Origin: Typhlomys cinereus
Lineage: Eukaryota > Chordata > Mammalia > Rodentia > Platacanthomyidae
Direction of reading: 5' to 3'
DNA length: 64,000 nt
Assembly: GCA_023101885.1 (NCBI GenBank)
Contig: JALPQD010000636.1
Span: 412,001 to 476,000, forward strand
Every line of letters starts with the position of its first letter. The stretch's first letter is position 1. Both the position numbers and the translations under genes were made by a program. Below, piece after piece: positions 23,463 through 34,217 of the stretch. The notes beneath the pieces were generated by a model. It was given only the letters and a program-made list of their open reading frames with translations, ran no database searches and was not told where the DNA came from.

Positions 23463-23619
23463 ATATGTCTTATTGAGCTCATTTGTGGAATGAGATCATT
23501 CTCATCTACAACAGGTAAGTGAACATGCTATTGTACTTCAATTGTCGAAAATATTTTTTAAATAAAAGAAACAAAATATAATACAAAGGGAAGCAAATAT
23601 TTATATGTCTAGTCCTTTC

Positions 23620-23876
23620 TATTTTTTTATTTATTTTTGCGTGTGTGTGTGTATGTGCATGCACGTATGCACAGGAGCCTATGGAGGCCCAAGTTTGGCT
23701 TTAGAAATCATCCGAATTGCTTTACCTTCTTACTTTGTTTTAGGCTTTCCCAAGTTCTGTCTTCCAGACCTCCAATTACATGCCTCCATCTGACACTTTT
23801 ATGGGAGACCCAAACTAAACTCAGGTCCTTTTGTGTGCCAGAAGAGGCTTAACCCCTGAGCCATCTCTCCACCCCT
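23620..23876 (-). mobile_element. Old B2-like SINE, minus strand
   Basis: The minus-strand head is the complement of 'ggcttaacccctgagccatctctccac' ending at 23873. The (GT)n tail is at 23639-23654. The middle is diverged from the young copies, with no CpG island-like middle. A tetranucleotide TTTA run precedes it. Confidence 0.75.
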
Positions 23877-24800
23877 GTCTTCTATGGCATATGAAAATTA
23901 ATATTAAATGTAACTATGATGGAAGCTAGGACTCTCTCTCTCTCTCTTAGAAACAATTCTATATAGTGTAGTCTGGCAGAGAAGTGAAAATCCTCCTACC
24001 TCCACCTTGGAAATGCAAGGATTGCTCTAGCAGGCTGCTGGATCACACCAAAATGCTGCGACAACACCCTACATAGGAATATGAACCTTGGAAGAGCAGA
24101 AGCAAGGACATCTGAAGAGTCCTAAAAGATGGAGGGGGGGGAATAATTAGTTCCTGAACTTAAGCTCTAATTGGAGGGCCAACCATTAAGAAATCCAGCT
24201 AGATCACAAACTGAAGTCTGGACCTTGGCTCTAGGTATTTTAGGTCCAAGAGGATATTTTTTTAAAAGACACATTAATAGTTTACCTTCTTGGGAGTCTT
24301 CAGAAAGTCTCCTAACTTGCAGAGACCCGAAAAAGTAGGCTTAATGGCGGCTGTCTCTCAACTGCTACTTCTCTAATTTATGGTGGCTACAGGAGGACTT
24401 TCATTGGTTCAATGGGGTCAGGTGACACCCTCCATAGCTGTTTCAGTAACATTCTGTAGTCATGTGATCCTGGACTGTCCAACGCAGCAGAGCGCCCTCT
24501 GGTGGCGACACCTATCAGCAGTATGCCCTGTTCTGGAACTACCTTACAGTTCTAGATGAGCGTCCACGCATCTTCTAAATTCTTCTTACATAAAAAGTCT
24601 GTTGAGTATGACCTGGGCACTTCATGACCAGAGATTCTACCAGGCCAGCAGTCAAGCTTAGGGAAAAAACCATCTAAGTTAATGGACAAAATTGCAGAAA
24701 CTTTGCTATCAAAACATGGGGACCACTCAAGAAAAAATGGCCATGCTCAAGAGTCCCTAAGTTCTCTTATGTATTAGCACTGGATTTAGAGAACACATCT
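23877..24800. other. No recognised feature
   Basis: Mixed-composition sequence with a short (TC)n at 23934-23948. No coding frame of note, no family I recognise. It may include a diverged LTR (for example 24300-24520), but I cannot support that. Confidence 0.4.
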
Positions 24801-24805
24801 GGTTT

Positions 24806-24900
24806 TTTTTTGGTAGCATTCGGGAGGCTGAAACAACATAACATTTACAGACCAACCTGGGCAGTTTAGGAATATTCTGTCTCACAAAATGTCCAAAAAA
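24806..24900 (+). mobile_element. B1-like fragment
   Basis: Contains 'cgggaggctgaaac', 'accaacctgggcag' and 'attctgtctcacaaaa', the order of the middle and end of a B1/Alu unit. Diverged, about 95 bp. Confidence 0.6.
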
Positions 24901-25698
24901 ATTATTAGTGGATTGGTATTCATTTTCATCAGTTGATATTTTCTTGGATTAATAAAATAATCAAATGATTATTTAAATTATGTTAATAACTTAATCACAC
25001 TAATAAACTCTAAGAAGCTGAGTTAATCTTGCTTTCCTGGGTACTAACTTCTTTATGTTTGTGTCCTAAAGCATTAAATTTGGTAACGTTTGATGACTAT
25101 TTTTGCCACTAAATTTCTTAATTTTTCACATTATATTTGGTTAGGTCGATACTAAAGGTTGCTGTTATAAAATGAATCAGAACAGTGCTCATGTCAATAT
25201 CTGAAAGACATTATGCAGGTAAGAGTTTGTCTTTTTAGAATGCACTGATTTGTTGAAACAGTGTTTCCCACATTGATAAAAGACATGAAAGTAGGAGAGA
25301 GACTGGAGGGAAAGGAAAATGTATGGAGTGGGAGGGGAGAGGAAGATGAGATTGGGCAATAAGAGGATAATCCAGATCTGCTTCCTCTCTGTGTTCTTTC
25401 TTTCTCTGCCTCCTAAAGGCTGCAGTGACCCAAGCAGCCTCCTGCAGCTTCGTCCATCCATGCTTTCTGCTATGCGATTCCCACAACTAATAGGCTACAT
25501 TCATATATATATATTATATATATATGTACCAAGTATGTACCCATTCTCTCCTACTTTATGTATGAATACTCCTGATTCACCACAGTAAAGGAAGGGAAAC
25601 TGAGTGATTTATGGAGAGTTACAGCATTATATAAATGAAAAATCTAGTGACTCAAATTAACTACAATAATTTTAATATGCAATATTTGCATATGTGCA
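24901..25698. other. No recognised feature; short TA microsatellite
   Basis: AT-rich sequence with (TA)n-type palindromic run at 25503-25526. I see no gene or known repeat. Confidence 0.4.
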
Positions 25699-25850
25699 TT
25701 TTTTTTGAGAATCACTCTCACTATTAGTGCATCCTGGTCTGGAAATAATGATTTAGTCCAGAATAACATCAGGTACATGGAAATTCTCTTACTTCAGCTT
25801 TCCAAGGGCTATACTTATAAGAATGACCCACCATACTTGCCTAAGACAAT
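25699..25850 (-). mobile_element. Old B1-like element, minus strand
   Basis: Starts with a T-run (25699-25706), then 'gagaatcactctcactatt', 'tcctggtctgga', 'acttcagctttcc' and 'cccaccatacttgcc'. This order matches a minus-strand B1/Alu with many changes. Confidence 0.6.
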
Positions 25851-26053
25851 GTTAAATTATATAAACTTTCAGAAATGAAAAGTCTATGAAAACCCACTTT
25901 TTTTCCAGTAGGAAGGTTGTTGTAAAATAATCCTTTCTAATTTGCTTTGAATTTTCATGTAAAAAATTAAAACTACTTAATTTCACTTTCCAGAATCTGT
26001 TGAACTTTCAAATGGGTATATCATTTGAATTAAAAAAAAAATGATTGTTGCTC

Positions 26054-26440
26054 CCTTTCACCACACCCCGCTCCGCCAGTGGGGACGCCCGCGCGGTACA
26101 GCAGGGCTCACCCCTCGACTCTAGGTAAGCCCCGCCCGCGCCCACCCACCAGAACCCCAAGTCAGCCCAAAGAGACCCGGCTCTGGCTCCCACCATCCAG
26201 CCGGAGCCGCGCGCAGGACCGAGGGACAAGGAGGACCTCCCCCTGCGCCCGGACCCCGCCCCAGCTGCCCTCGGGTTAAATAGATCCATGCCGAGGCCCC
26301 CATTCTCACTTTCACCCCACCCCGCCCCGCTGGTCAGGACACACGCGCGGTCCAGCCGGGCCTCACCCGAGACCTAGGTAAGCTCTGTCCCTGCCCACCC
26401 CCAAAACCCCAGGCCAAATAATTCAGTTTAGTGAAATTGA
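26054..26440 (+). promoter_or_regulatory. 5' UTR of L1 'C', two GC-rich tandem units
   Basis: The block 'caccccgctccgc...cgcgcggt...ctaggtaagc' begins near 26062 and recurs near 26318, a period of about 256 bp. The second unit is cut and runs into the ORF1 leader. CpG-rich throughout. It is likely the monomer-type L1 promoter. Its sequence differs from the heads of L1 A, B and I. Confidence 0.75.
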
Positions 26441-26464
26441 AAGATCTTAAGAGTTAAAACGACA

Positions 26465-27527
26465 ATGCCAAAGTCAAAGTGCAAATCCATGAGAAGCAAC
26501 ACTCAAGTAAACAAATTTCCCACTGAAGAAATTAATCCCATAATGTTAGACTCCAACCAGAACAAACCGGCGGAAAAAGGCCAAGAAAGCCTCACCCAGG
26601 ATAACGACTTTCAAAATATGATCATTACCATGTTCAATACTATGAAAGAGGAAATCAGGGAGGAATTACATAATCGAATCAATCGCTTTGAAGAGGAACA
26701 AAACAGACATTTGGAGGAGTTGAGAAAAACAGTGCAAGAAACAAAAACTGGCATAGAGCAGTTAAAACAGACTCAAGCAGAGTTTAAAACTGAGCAAAAG
26801 ACAAGTTATCTTCAACCCAGAACTCCACAGAGAGCCTTATCAACAGAACTAATGAAGCAGAAAACAGAATTTCAGACCTTGAAGATAAAGTGGGAGTACT
26901 AACCAGCTCAATGGAAGAGGTTGTTAAAGCCAAAAAGATACTTGAGAGAAATATCCAAGAGATATGGGACACCCTGAAGAAGCCTAACATGCGTATTCAT
27001 GGAATACCAGAGCAAGAATCTCAAAATATCACCCCTGAGGAAATTTTTCAAACTATCATCAAGGAAAATTTTCCTCATCTAAAAAAAGAGAGGCCCATCC
27101 ATATACAAGAGGCATTCCGCACCCCAAACAGATATGACCAAAACAGAAGCACCCCACGGCAAATAATAGTTAAAACACTCCACATTCAAGATAAAGAACT
27201 GGTGCTGAGAGCTTCAAGGGAGAAAAAACAAGTCACTTTTAAAGGTAAACCTATTAAAATAAAAAATGACTTCTCAGTCGAAACAGTAAAAGCAAGAAGA
27301 GCTTGGAGAGACATACTTCAAGTATTGAATGAGCAAAAATGTCAACCCAGGCTGATTTACCCTGCAAAACTATCAGTCATCATCGAGGGAGAAAGAAAAA
27401 CTTTCTAGCACAAAGACAACTTGAAGGGATACATGTCCACCAAACCAGGCCTTCAAAAAATGCTAGAAATGATACTCAAATGTGAAGAAAAAACAGGCAT
27501 ATCCAGGAGAACAAAAGGCAAATATAA
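26465..27527 (+). pseudogene. L1 ORF1 of element C, frameshifted
   Basis: ORF1p homologue. It starts at ATG 26465 (MPKSKCKSMRSN) and is open to about 26902, where the frame changes in the coiled-coil end. It resumes in another frame from about 26815 to 27408 (LKKPNMRIHGIPEQE, REKKQVTFKGKP, KARRAWRD, YPAKLSV). A TAG at 27406-27408 is 40 codons short of the expected stop TAA (27525-27527). Otherwise length and domains match L1 'B' ORF1. Confidence 0.9.
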
Positions 27528-27685
27528 CACCATTAAAAGCGAAGCAATGTACTTATAAAAACTACTAAACATAATAAATGTCTGGAATTAAAAATAGTTT
27601 CTCCATTATAACACTAAATGTTAATGGAATTAATTCACCAATCAAGAGACACAGATTACAAACTTGGATTAAAAATCACAATCCA

Positions 27686-27987
27686 GGGGCTGGAGAGGTG
27701 GCTCAGGGGTTAAGCCTCCGCCTTGCAGGCGGAAGGTCCTGAGTTCGGATCCCAGATCCCACGTATAGATGCCAGGCAGAAGTGGGGGCGGCCTGCGCTT
27801 CTGGTCCTGGTAAGGCGGAGCCTGTGAATCCCGGGGCAGAAGGAGGTGGAGGCGTCCATGGTGGTTCGCCAATTCGTCCGTGATTCTACACATACACAGA
27901 CACACACAGACACATACACGCGCGCGCACATACACACGCACATGCACACAGTTGAATAAATAATAATAATAATAAAAAAATTAAAAA
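27686..27987 (+). mobile_element. B2-like SINE, young copy, in L1 'C' endonuclease region
   Basis: A complete SINE with intact A and B boxes and CpG-rich body, ending in (CA)n, (CGCG) and an AATAAT/A-rich tail. The 15-bp duplication AAAAATCACAATCCA lies at 27671-27685 and 27988-28002. It lacks a ~15-bp body segment present in the 15970 copy (near 16123), so it represents a shorter subfamily. Confidence 0.95.
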
Positions 27988-29732
27988 AAAAATCACAATC
28001 CATCAATCTGCTGCCGGCAGGAAACCCATCTCACCACAAAAGATAGGCATGCTCTAAAAATAAAAGGCTGGTCAACAATTCTACAAGCAAATGGAAGCAG
28101 AAAACAGGCAGGAGTAGCCATTATGCTATCAGACAAAGTGGACTTCAAACCAGAGAAAATTATAAGAGACATGGATGGATACTACATTTTAGTCACAGGT
28201 ACAATTCACCAGGAAGACTTCACATAACTGAACATATATGCACCTAATACGGGCCCCTCCACATTCATTAAGAAAACCCTACAGCATCTAAAGCAAGAAA
28301 TCAACCCCCAAATGATAATTCTTGGGGACTTCAACACCGCCCTCTCAACATGGGATAGATCAACAGGTCAAAAGCTTAACAGAGACACTTTGGAACTTAA
28401 TCAAACTCTGAAAGAAATGGATCTTACAGATCTCTATCGAACTTTTCACCCACGTACCAAAGAATACACATTTTTCTCAGCAGCACACGGAACTTTCTCC
28501 AAAATAGATCACATATTGGGCCACAAAACGAATCTACACATATACAAAAAAGTTGAAATTCCAACCTGTGCCCTATCAGACCACCACGGCCTAAAGCTGG
28601 ACATCCACAACACAACAAACAAGAGAAAATACACTAACTGCTGGAAACTTAACAATATGCGCTGAATGAGAACTGGATTCAGGAAGAAATTAAAAAGGAA
28701 ATTCAAGATTTCCTGAAAGTGAATGATAACGAAAATACAACTTACCAAAATCTCTGGGACACAATGAAAGCTGTTCTAAGAGGTAAGTTCATAGCTCTTA
28801 ATGCCTACATCAAAAAAATGGAAGCATCAGAAATAAACAACTTAACAATGCAGCTTAAAGCTTTAGAGAAACTAGAGCAATCTGATCCCAAAAGTTGTAG
28901 AAGAGAGGAGATTAGCAAAATAAGGGGAGAAATATCTGAAATCGAGATTAAGAAAATGATAGAAAAAATCAACCAGTCAAGAAGCTGGTTCTTCGAAAAA
29001 ATCAATAAGATTGATACACCCCTAGCTAAATTAACCAAAAGCAAGAGAGAGAAAACCCAAATTAACAAAATCAGAAATGAACATGGAGTTATCACTACTG
29101 ATACCCAAGAAATCCAGAGAATTATAACATCATATTTCAAAAACTTATACTCTGTGAAGTTTGACAACACAAAAGAGATGGATGAATTTCTAAGTAAACA
29201 CAACTTACCTAAATTGAATCAGGAAGTTGTGAAATATTTAAATAGTCCTAAACATATAAGGAAATTGAGGAAGTAATCTTGAATCTTCCCACCAAAAAAT
29301 GTCCTGGACCAGATGGATTCAGCACAGAATTCTACCAGACATTTAAGGAGTTAATACCAATACTCCTTAAACTGTTCCATCAAATAGCAAAGGAAGGAAC
29401 ACTACCAAATTCCTTCTATGAAGCTAATATCGTTTTAATCCCAAAACCTAATAAAGACTCACTTAAAAAAGAAAACTATAGGCCGATCTCTCTGATGAAC
29501 ACAGATGCGAAGATTCTCAGCAAAGTTTTAGCAAATCGGATTCAAAAATATATTAAAAAGATTATTAACAAAAGTGGTGCAGCCGCCCCCTTCGCCAGCA
29601 TCTCAGCCTGTCTGCCACCGAAGGTCGCTAAAATGGAACCTGTGGCCAGCAACATCCAAGTCTTGCTGCAGGCGGCTGAGTTCTTGGAGCGCCCTGAGAG
29701 AGGTCTGTGCACAAGGAGCTGGAGAAGCGCAG

Positions 29733-29860
29733 GTGAGTCCCGACCCAGCCCTGACAGCACCAGGCCCCAGGAACCATCTTCCTCAGCCCTTCTCTCCTTT
29801 GCCATCCTTCTGGCTGGTGAGGTGGGGCTGGCACTGCCCTCCAGACTCCTTCCCCTACAG
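29733..29860 (+). other. Retained intron 1 of the MXD3 retrocopy
   Basis: Starts GTGAGT right after 'gagaagcgcag' and ends 'tcccctacag' with a pyrimidine-rich tract. Removing it joins CGCAG to GAGGGCC and restores the frame EKRRRAQLKR expected of the MXD helix. 128 bp. Confidence 0.9.
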
Positions 29861-30159
29861 GAGGGCCCAACTGAAAAGGTGCCTGGAGCAGCTAAAGCAG
29901 CAGATGTCCCTGGGAGCTGACCGTGCCTGATACACCACGCTGAGTCTGCTGCACTGGGCCAGGATGCATATCCAGAAGCTGGAGGAGCAGGAGCAGCGGG
30001 CCCAGAGGCTCAAGGAGAAACTGCGCAGCAAGCAGCAGAGCCTGCAGCAGCAAATAGAGCAGTTGCAAGGGCTCCCAGGGGCCAGCAAGCGGGAACGACT
30101 GCAGGTTGATAGCCTGGACTCTTCAGGCCTCTCCTCAGAACGCTCAGACTCAGACTAAG

Positions 30160-30233
30160 GTGAGTGCCCAGGAGCAAGGGGCTGTGGCCTCTCCAGGTGG
30201 CCAGGGCTTCTGACCACACCCTTCCCAGTGCAG
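30160..30233 (+). other. Retained intron 2 of the MXD3 retrocopy
   Basis: Starts GTGAGT after 'cagactaag' and ends 'cttcccagtgcag'. Removal joins SDSD-stop to EELEVDVESL, the expected C-terminal text. 74 bp, a minimal-size intron. Confidence 0.88.
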
Positions 30234-30896
30234 AGGAACTGGAGGTGGATGTGGAGAGCCTGATATCTGGGGACGAGGCGGAACTGCTGTGGCGCTTCAA
30301 TACTAGCCAAGAGCACAGCTACTCAAACAGCAGGGGGACCTGGCTCTGACAGAGGTTGCTGACCAGACCACCTTCCACTCCCACTGGACTGAGTATGTCA
30401 GGAATCACTCCAAGCCCCAAGGTCTTCAGAAATACCTGTTGGAACAAACTAAAAGGACCCATGCATGGGAATAGAGCTCACTAGACCTTGCTTTACAGCC
30501 AGGGCCAATCCCCCAACCCCCCGGCATTTTATGTAGCACTTGGCTCTGCTCTACCATCACCATAGCAGCAGGAAGCTGGTTAGAACTCATTTTCCTTTCT
30601 GGATAAACCCCCTGGCCTCTGCTCCATAGACTGAACAGAATTTTCAGTAAAAAACTCTTTCCTAAGTTCCCCTGTCCTTGATCTTGCCTAATGAAATGGA
30701 GGAAGTCCCAGCCACAACTGGAAGAGGAATAAAATCAGAAGCTGGCAGCAGCACACATTTAAGTGACCATGCTAAGGTTCTATGTCTAGTTGTGAGTGAT
30801 AACACCCAACAGAAAGGACTTGCCTGAAGTCCAAAGCCAGGCAAACAATGAAGTGAAGATCCAAACTAAGTTCTCTGACTCCAGAACTGGAACCAA

Positions 30897-30997
30897 TTGA
30901 ATTCAACAAGTGTTTATTGAGTGCCTGTTATGTGCTAAAGGTTGTTCCAGGTACTTGGGACACACCAGAGAATAAAACAAGAAGCCCTGCCCTCGTG
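30897..30997 (+). repeat. L2-like LINE fragment carried in the MXD3 3' UTR
   Basis: Text such as 'caagtgtttattgagtgcct' and 'gttatgtgctaaagg' is typical of ancient L2 3' ends in mammals. It includes AATAAA at 30971-30976, about 22 nt before the poly(A) run, so it looks like the poly(A) signal of the source transcript. Confidence 0.65.
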
Positions 30998-31855
30998 GAA
31001 AAAAAAAAAAAAAGATTATTCACGGGGACCAAGTAGGCTTCATCCCCGGCACACAAGGTTGGTTCAACATATGCAAATCAATAAATGTAATTCATCATGT
31101 AAACCATTCCAAAGTCCAAGACCACATGATACTCTCGATAGATGCAGAAAAAGCTTTTGACAAGATCCAACAGCCTTTTATGATCAAAACGCTAGAGACA
31201 GTAGGAATGGAAGGAACCTTTATCAATATAATAAAAGCTGTATACAACAAGCCCACAGCAAGGATTATGCTCAATGGGGAACAATTGGAAGCATTCCCAC
31301 TTCGATCAGGAACTAGACAAGGCTGTCCACTCTCACCACTTCTATTCAATATTGTACTTGAAGTCTTAGGTGAAGCCATAAGACAAGAAAGGGACATAAG
31401 AGGGATTCAAATCGGCAAGGAAGAAGTCAAACTATCCCTATTTGCAGATGACATGATCTTATACCTGAGGGATCCCAAAAACTCCACCAGGAAGCTCCTG
31501 GAACTAATTGAGAAGTTCAGCAGGGTGGCAGGATACAAAATAAATGTGCAAAAATCAGAGGCCTTCCTATATGCCCAGAATGAAAGAAGTGAAAAAGCCT
31601 TGAGAGAAACCATTCCATTCACTATAGCCCCTAAAAAAATGAAATACCTTGGTATAAACCTAACCAAGGAGGTAAAAGACCTTTACAATGAAAACTTTAA
31701 AACCCTAAAGAAAGAAATTGCAGAAGACACCAGAAGGTGGAAAGACCTCCCATGTTCCTGGATTGGCAGAATCAACATCGTAAAAATGACCATCCTACCA
31801 AAGGCAATATACAAATACAAATATACATATACAATATACAAATTCAATGCTATGT

Positions 31856-32464
31856 TGATATTTCATATTGAAAATGCATTCCATAAAACTTCACAAGTCT
31901 GTAATAGTCCCAACATTGTTCAGAAGTTCAAACTCCAACATGTCTTCTGAGAATCAAGGTAATGTGTTAACTGTGACCACCTATAAAATAAAAAAAATCA
32001 TTCTCCTAGCCTGTGATGGCACAGAGAGGGACATTTGCATTCCAAATGGGAGTAACATGGGTCCAGCAAGAAAAGACTGCTGCAATGCAAGACTAGCACC
32101 AAGTGGACATCCCACTTGATGAAGTGTCATGCAGTTCAGAATGAATTTTATATCTTTTTATATTCATTGTACCTTTACATGGAGTGGGTTGTCTCTTTCC
32201 TTGAATGTTATTGTTCTCCCTTTTTGTTTATATTTTCACTCTTTTAGTTTTACCATCTTTATAACATTGATTTCTAGTCTTATTGGCTATTGTTTTTTTC
32301 CAATAATTTAAATAAAAGTCTCTGTGAAAATTTCACCCAAAGAATGAGTCATATTAGTGGTAGAATATCAGGACTTAAGACAAAGTAGAGGACTTGAATC
32401 ATGCAGTAAAAAAAAAATTACTGATTTAAAATAAATGTACAAATGGAGCATGTGTTATCTATGG
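31856..32464. other. Unclassified, probably old repeat
   Basis: Follows the truncated L1 'C'. Text like 'cattccataaaacttcacaa' and 'ccaaatgggagtaacatggg' has the feel of a degenerate rodent LTR or internal region, but I cannot name it. No coding frame. Confidence 0.35.
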
Positions 32465-32697
32465 ATATATGTTGCCAATAAATTCATGACCAAAGACCTT
32501 AGGGGAACAAGTGGAATGTATACTTGCTTATATTTCTCGGTTACAGCTTTTAGTCCAACTTGGCAAAAGAGCTCATACAAACACCAAGAATCAAGGGAAC
32601 TACTTACACTATACCAGTAGGATTGCTGAAAGAGGGACAAATGTCATTCACCATTCTGCCAAAGTATGCTGAAGAATTCCAAATTACTGAATCATTA

Positions 32698-33091
32698 TTG
32701 CCATTTTCCTTGTTGCTGATAAATGGGCAACCAAATGGCTTAAGGGAACAAGGACTTTTATTCTCTCTTGTGATATTCTAGTTATAGTTCTCAATCTAGC
32801 ATGGCAGGAGAGTGCATAACACCACCATGGGCCAAGGGAACTGGCCATGCCATATCCACATAACAGATGAAGGAGACAATCATTACTTGCCAGACTAGCA
32901 TGTCTAGTCAAGTATACAAAAGGATGCCAAGTTTCTCAGCCAGTTCCCTACATCTTATAGGCTTCACAATCAACTAGATAATTTTCTGCAGGTTTACTCT
33001 GGCTTGCCTCAATTAACTACTAATTCTCTTAAAATATGCCCAGAATTCAAACCCTTAACCGTCAAGTTGATAGCTATATCTAACTATGACA
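32698..33091 (-). mobile_element. MaLR LTR, minus, nested copy 1
   Basis: From 'tgccattttccttgttgctg' to 'ctaactatgaca' (the complement of the LTR start TGTCATAGTTAG). About 394 bp, slightly shortened at the 3' end. It has the landmarks 'gcatgtctagtcaagtatac' and 'caagttgata'. Confidence 0.8.
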
Positions 33092-33167
33092 ACCAGCTTC
33101 CCCCATTTTAACCACCTGCCCAGAGAATGATACCACACACTGTGTATGGGCTGGGTCTTCCCCCATC

Positions 33168-33590
33168 TGCTGCAGTTTGCCTGCATTGTTGCTGATAAAT
33201 GACTACCAAATGGCTTAAAGGAACAAAGGATTTATTCTCTTACAATTATTGGTTAGAGTTCTCAGTCTAGCTTGACAGGAAAGCATCCACCAACACCAGG
33301 CCGATGTAATTGGCCATACCATCTCTACGTAAGGGATGAGAGAGGGGCGAGCCTTACTTGCTAGACCAGCATGTCTGGCCAAGTGTACAAAAGGATGCCA
33401 ACTGTCACAACCATCTGTCTATATTTTATTCCGGGGCCTAATCCCACCCACCATGGGCTGGGCCCTCCCCATCAGCTAGACAATCTCCTGTAGGTTTGCT
33501 CTGGGCTTAACTAAACCACTAATTCTCCACAAATGTGCCCAGAGCTCAAACCCTCAACTGTCAAGTTGACATCTGTGCCTAACTATGACA
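33168..33590 (-). mobile_element. MaLR LTR, minus, nested copy 2
   Basis: From 'tgctgcagtttgcctgcatt' to 'aactatgaca'. 423 bp, complete and the best preserved copy in this cluster. Both flanks carry CCCATC (33162-33167 and 33591-33596), consistent with a 5-6 bp duplication. Confidence 0.85.
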
Positions 33591-33712
33591 CCCATCAAAT
33601 AGGCAGTCTATTGCAAGCTTGCTCAAGGATTTTCTTTAACTACTAATTCTTCACAAATGTGCTCAGAGCCAAGTCGATGTCACTTTGACACCTATATATC
33701 TAATTAGTACAG

Positions 33713-34217
33713 ACACTATAAAAATATGTTTTCTGTGAGTTATAGGCATACAATAGGGTGGTGAATTCCATGGTAAAAACTTAGAAAATGTTTTTGACAA
33801 GAGCATAAAAAGTGATTTCCAAAATGTAGTAAAAAATATGACCATCCAGGTACAAGAGACATATACCGGAGAAAAATTAATTTTATTAGGGCAGTTACAA
33901 AAAAATTAGGACAAAGAAAACAGAAAACACTACAAAACAGTGAAATGACATAATACATAACAAGAAAACAATAACTAAATATTAATAAACTCAATTTTCA
34001 AATAAAAAACAAAGACAAGGAAATTGGACTATATATTTTTTCTGTCTACTAGAAACACCCATCACCATCAAAGATAGACACTGCCTTAGAGGGAAAGGAT
34101 GGAAAAAGTTATTCCAAGAAAATTACCTAGGAAACAGACAGAATGGTATTAACTGAAACAATAGATTTCAAATCAAAAGTATTGCAAAGAGATAAAAATG
34201 CTCCATATGGAATAGTC
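33713..34217. other. No recognised feature
   Basis: AT-rich sequence without a recognisable gene or repeat. The run near 34030-34200 may be an old L1 piece (words like 'agatagacactgccttagag'), but too diverged to claim. Confidence 0.35.

Larger units (their letters stand above)
29567..31008 (+). pseudogene. MXD3: MXD3 (MAX dimerization protein 3) retrocopy, partly spliced
   Basis: MXD3 is a bHLH-zip repressor that pairs with MAX. The copy begins with a GC-rich leader and an ATG at 29633 ([20 protein letters not shown], the SIN3-interaction helix). It continues with helix-loop-helix and zipper text ([45 protein letters not shown]) and the acidic C-terminus (LDSSGLSSERSDSD, ELEVDVESL). The segment between the N-terminal helix and 'VHKELEKR', which should hold most of the basic region, is missing, and the join is out of frame. 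Two introns remain (29733-29860, 30160-30233). In-frame stops occur at an expected arginine codon (29927-29929) and at the expected glutamine codon after SDSD (30156-30158). A poly(A) run ends it, flanked by AAAAAGATTATT (29555-29566 and 31009-31020). Confidence 0.93.
26054..31855 (+). mobile_element. L1 'C', 5'-complete and 3'-truncated
   Basis: Contains a GC-rich 5' UTR (26054-26440), ORF1 (26465-27527) and ORF2 from 27578, which stops near 31855 inside the post-RT region. Base identity to L1 'B' is high through ORF2. Inserts: a SINE (27686-27987) and an MXD3 retrocopy (29567-31008). Loss of the 3' end rather than the 5' end is not how L1 insertions normally truncate, so a later deletion or rearrangement is likely. 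The end is preceded by an AT-rich local duplication (31810-31850). Confidence 0.9.
27578..31855 (+). pseudogene. L1 ORF2 of element C, interrupted and 3' truncated
   Basis: Endonuclease and reverse-transcriptase protein. The start ATG is at 27578. Motifs: LNVNGINSP, ILGDFNTALS (28318), [22 protein letters not shown] (29297), [27 protein letters not shown] and FADDMILYL (31441). The SINE splits the endonuclease and the MXD3 copy splits the reverse transcriptase between the fingers and the catalytic loop. Small indels occur near 28222, 28660 and 29250. The frame 31126-31950 is open for the RT palm but is cut off before the cysteine motif. Confidence 0.92.
32465..33712 (-). mobile_element. Old MaLR LTR, minus, interrupted by two later LTRs of the same family
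   Basis: Three pieces, 32465-32697, 33092-33167 and 33597-33712, together follow one minus-strand copy of the 431-bp MaLR LTR from its 3' to its 5' end. Between them sit two more complete copies. The text across the second insert continues 'gggtcttcccccatc' | 'aaataggcagtcta' as in the uninterrupted LTR. Identity is lower than for the nested copies. Confidence 0.65.

Noticed and set aside
26008..26315. Open frames in the GC-rich 5' UTR of L1 'C'
   Set aside because: Composition effect in tandem GC-rich promoter units; no start context or domain.
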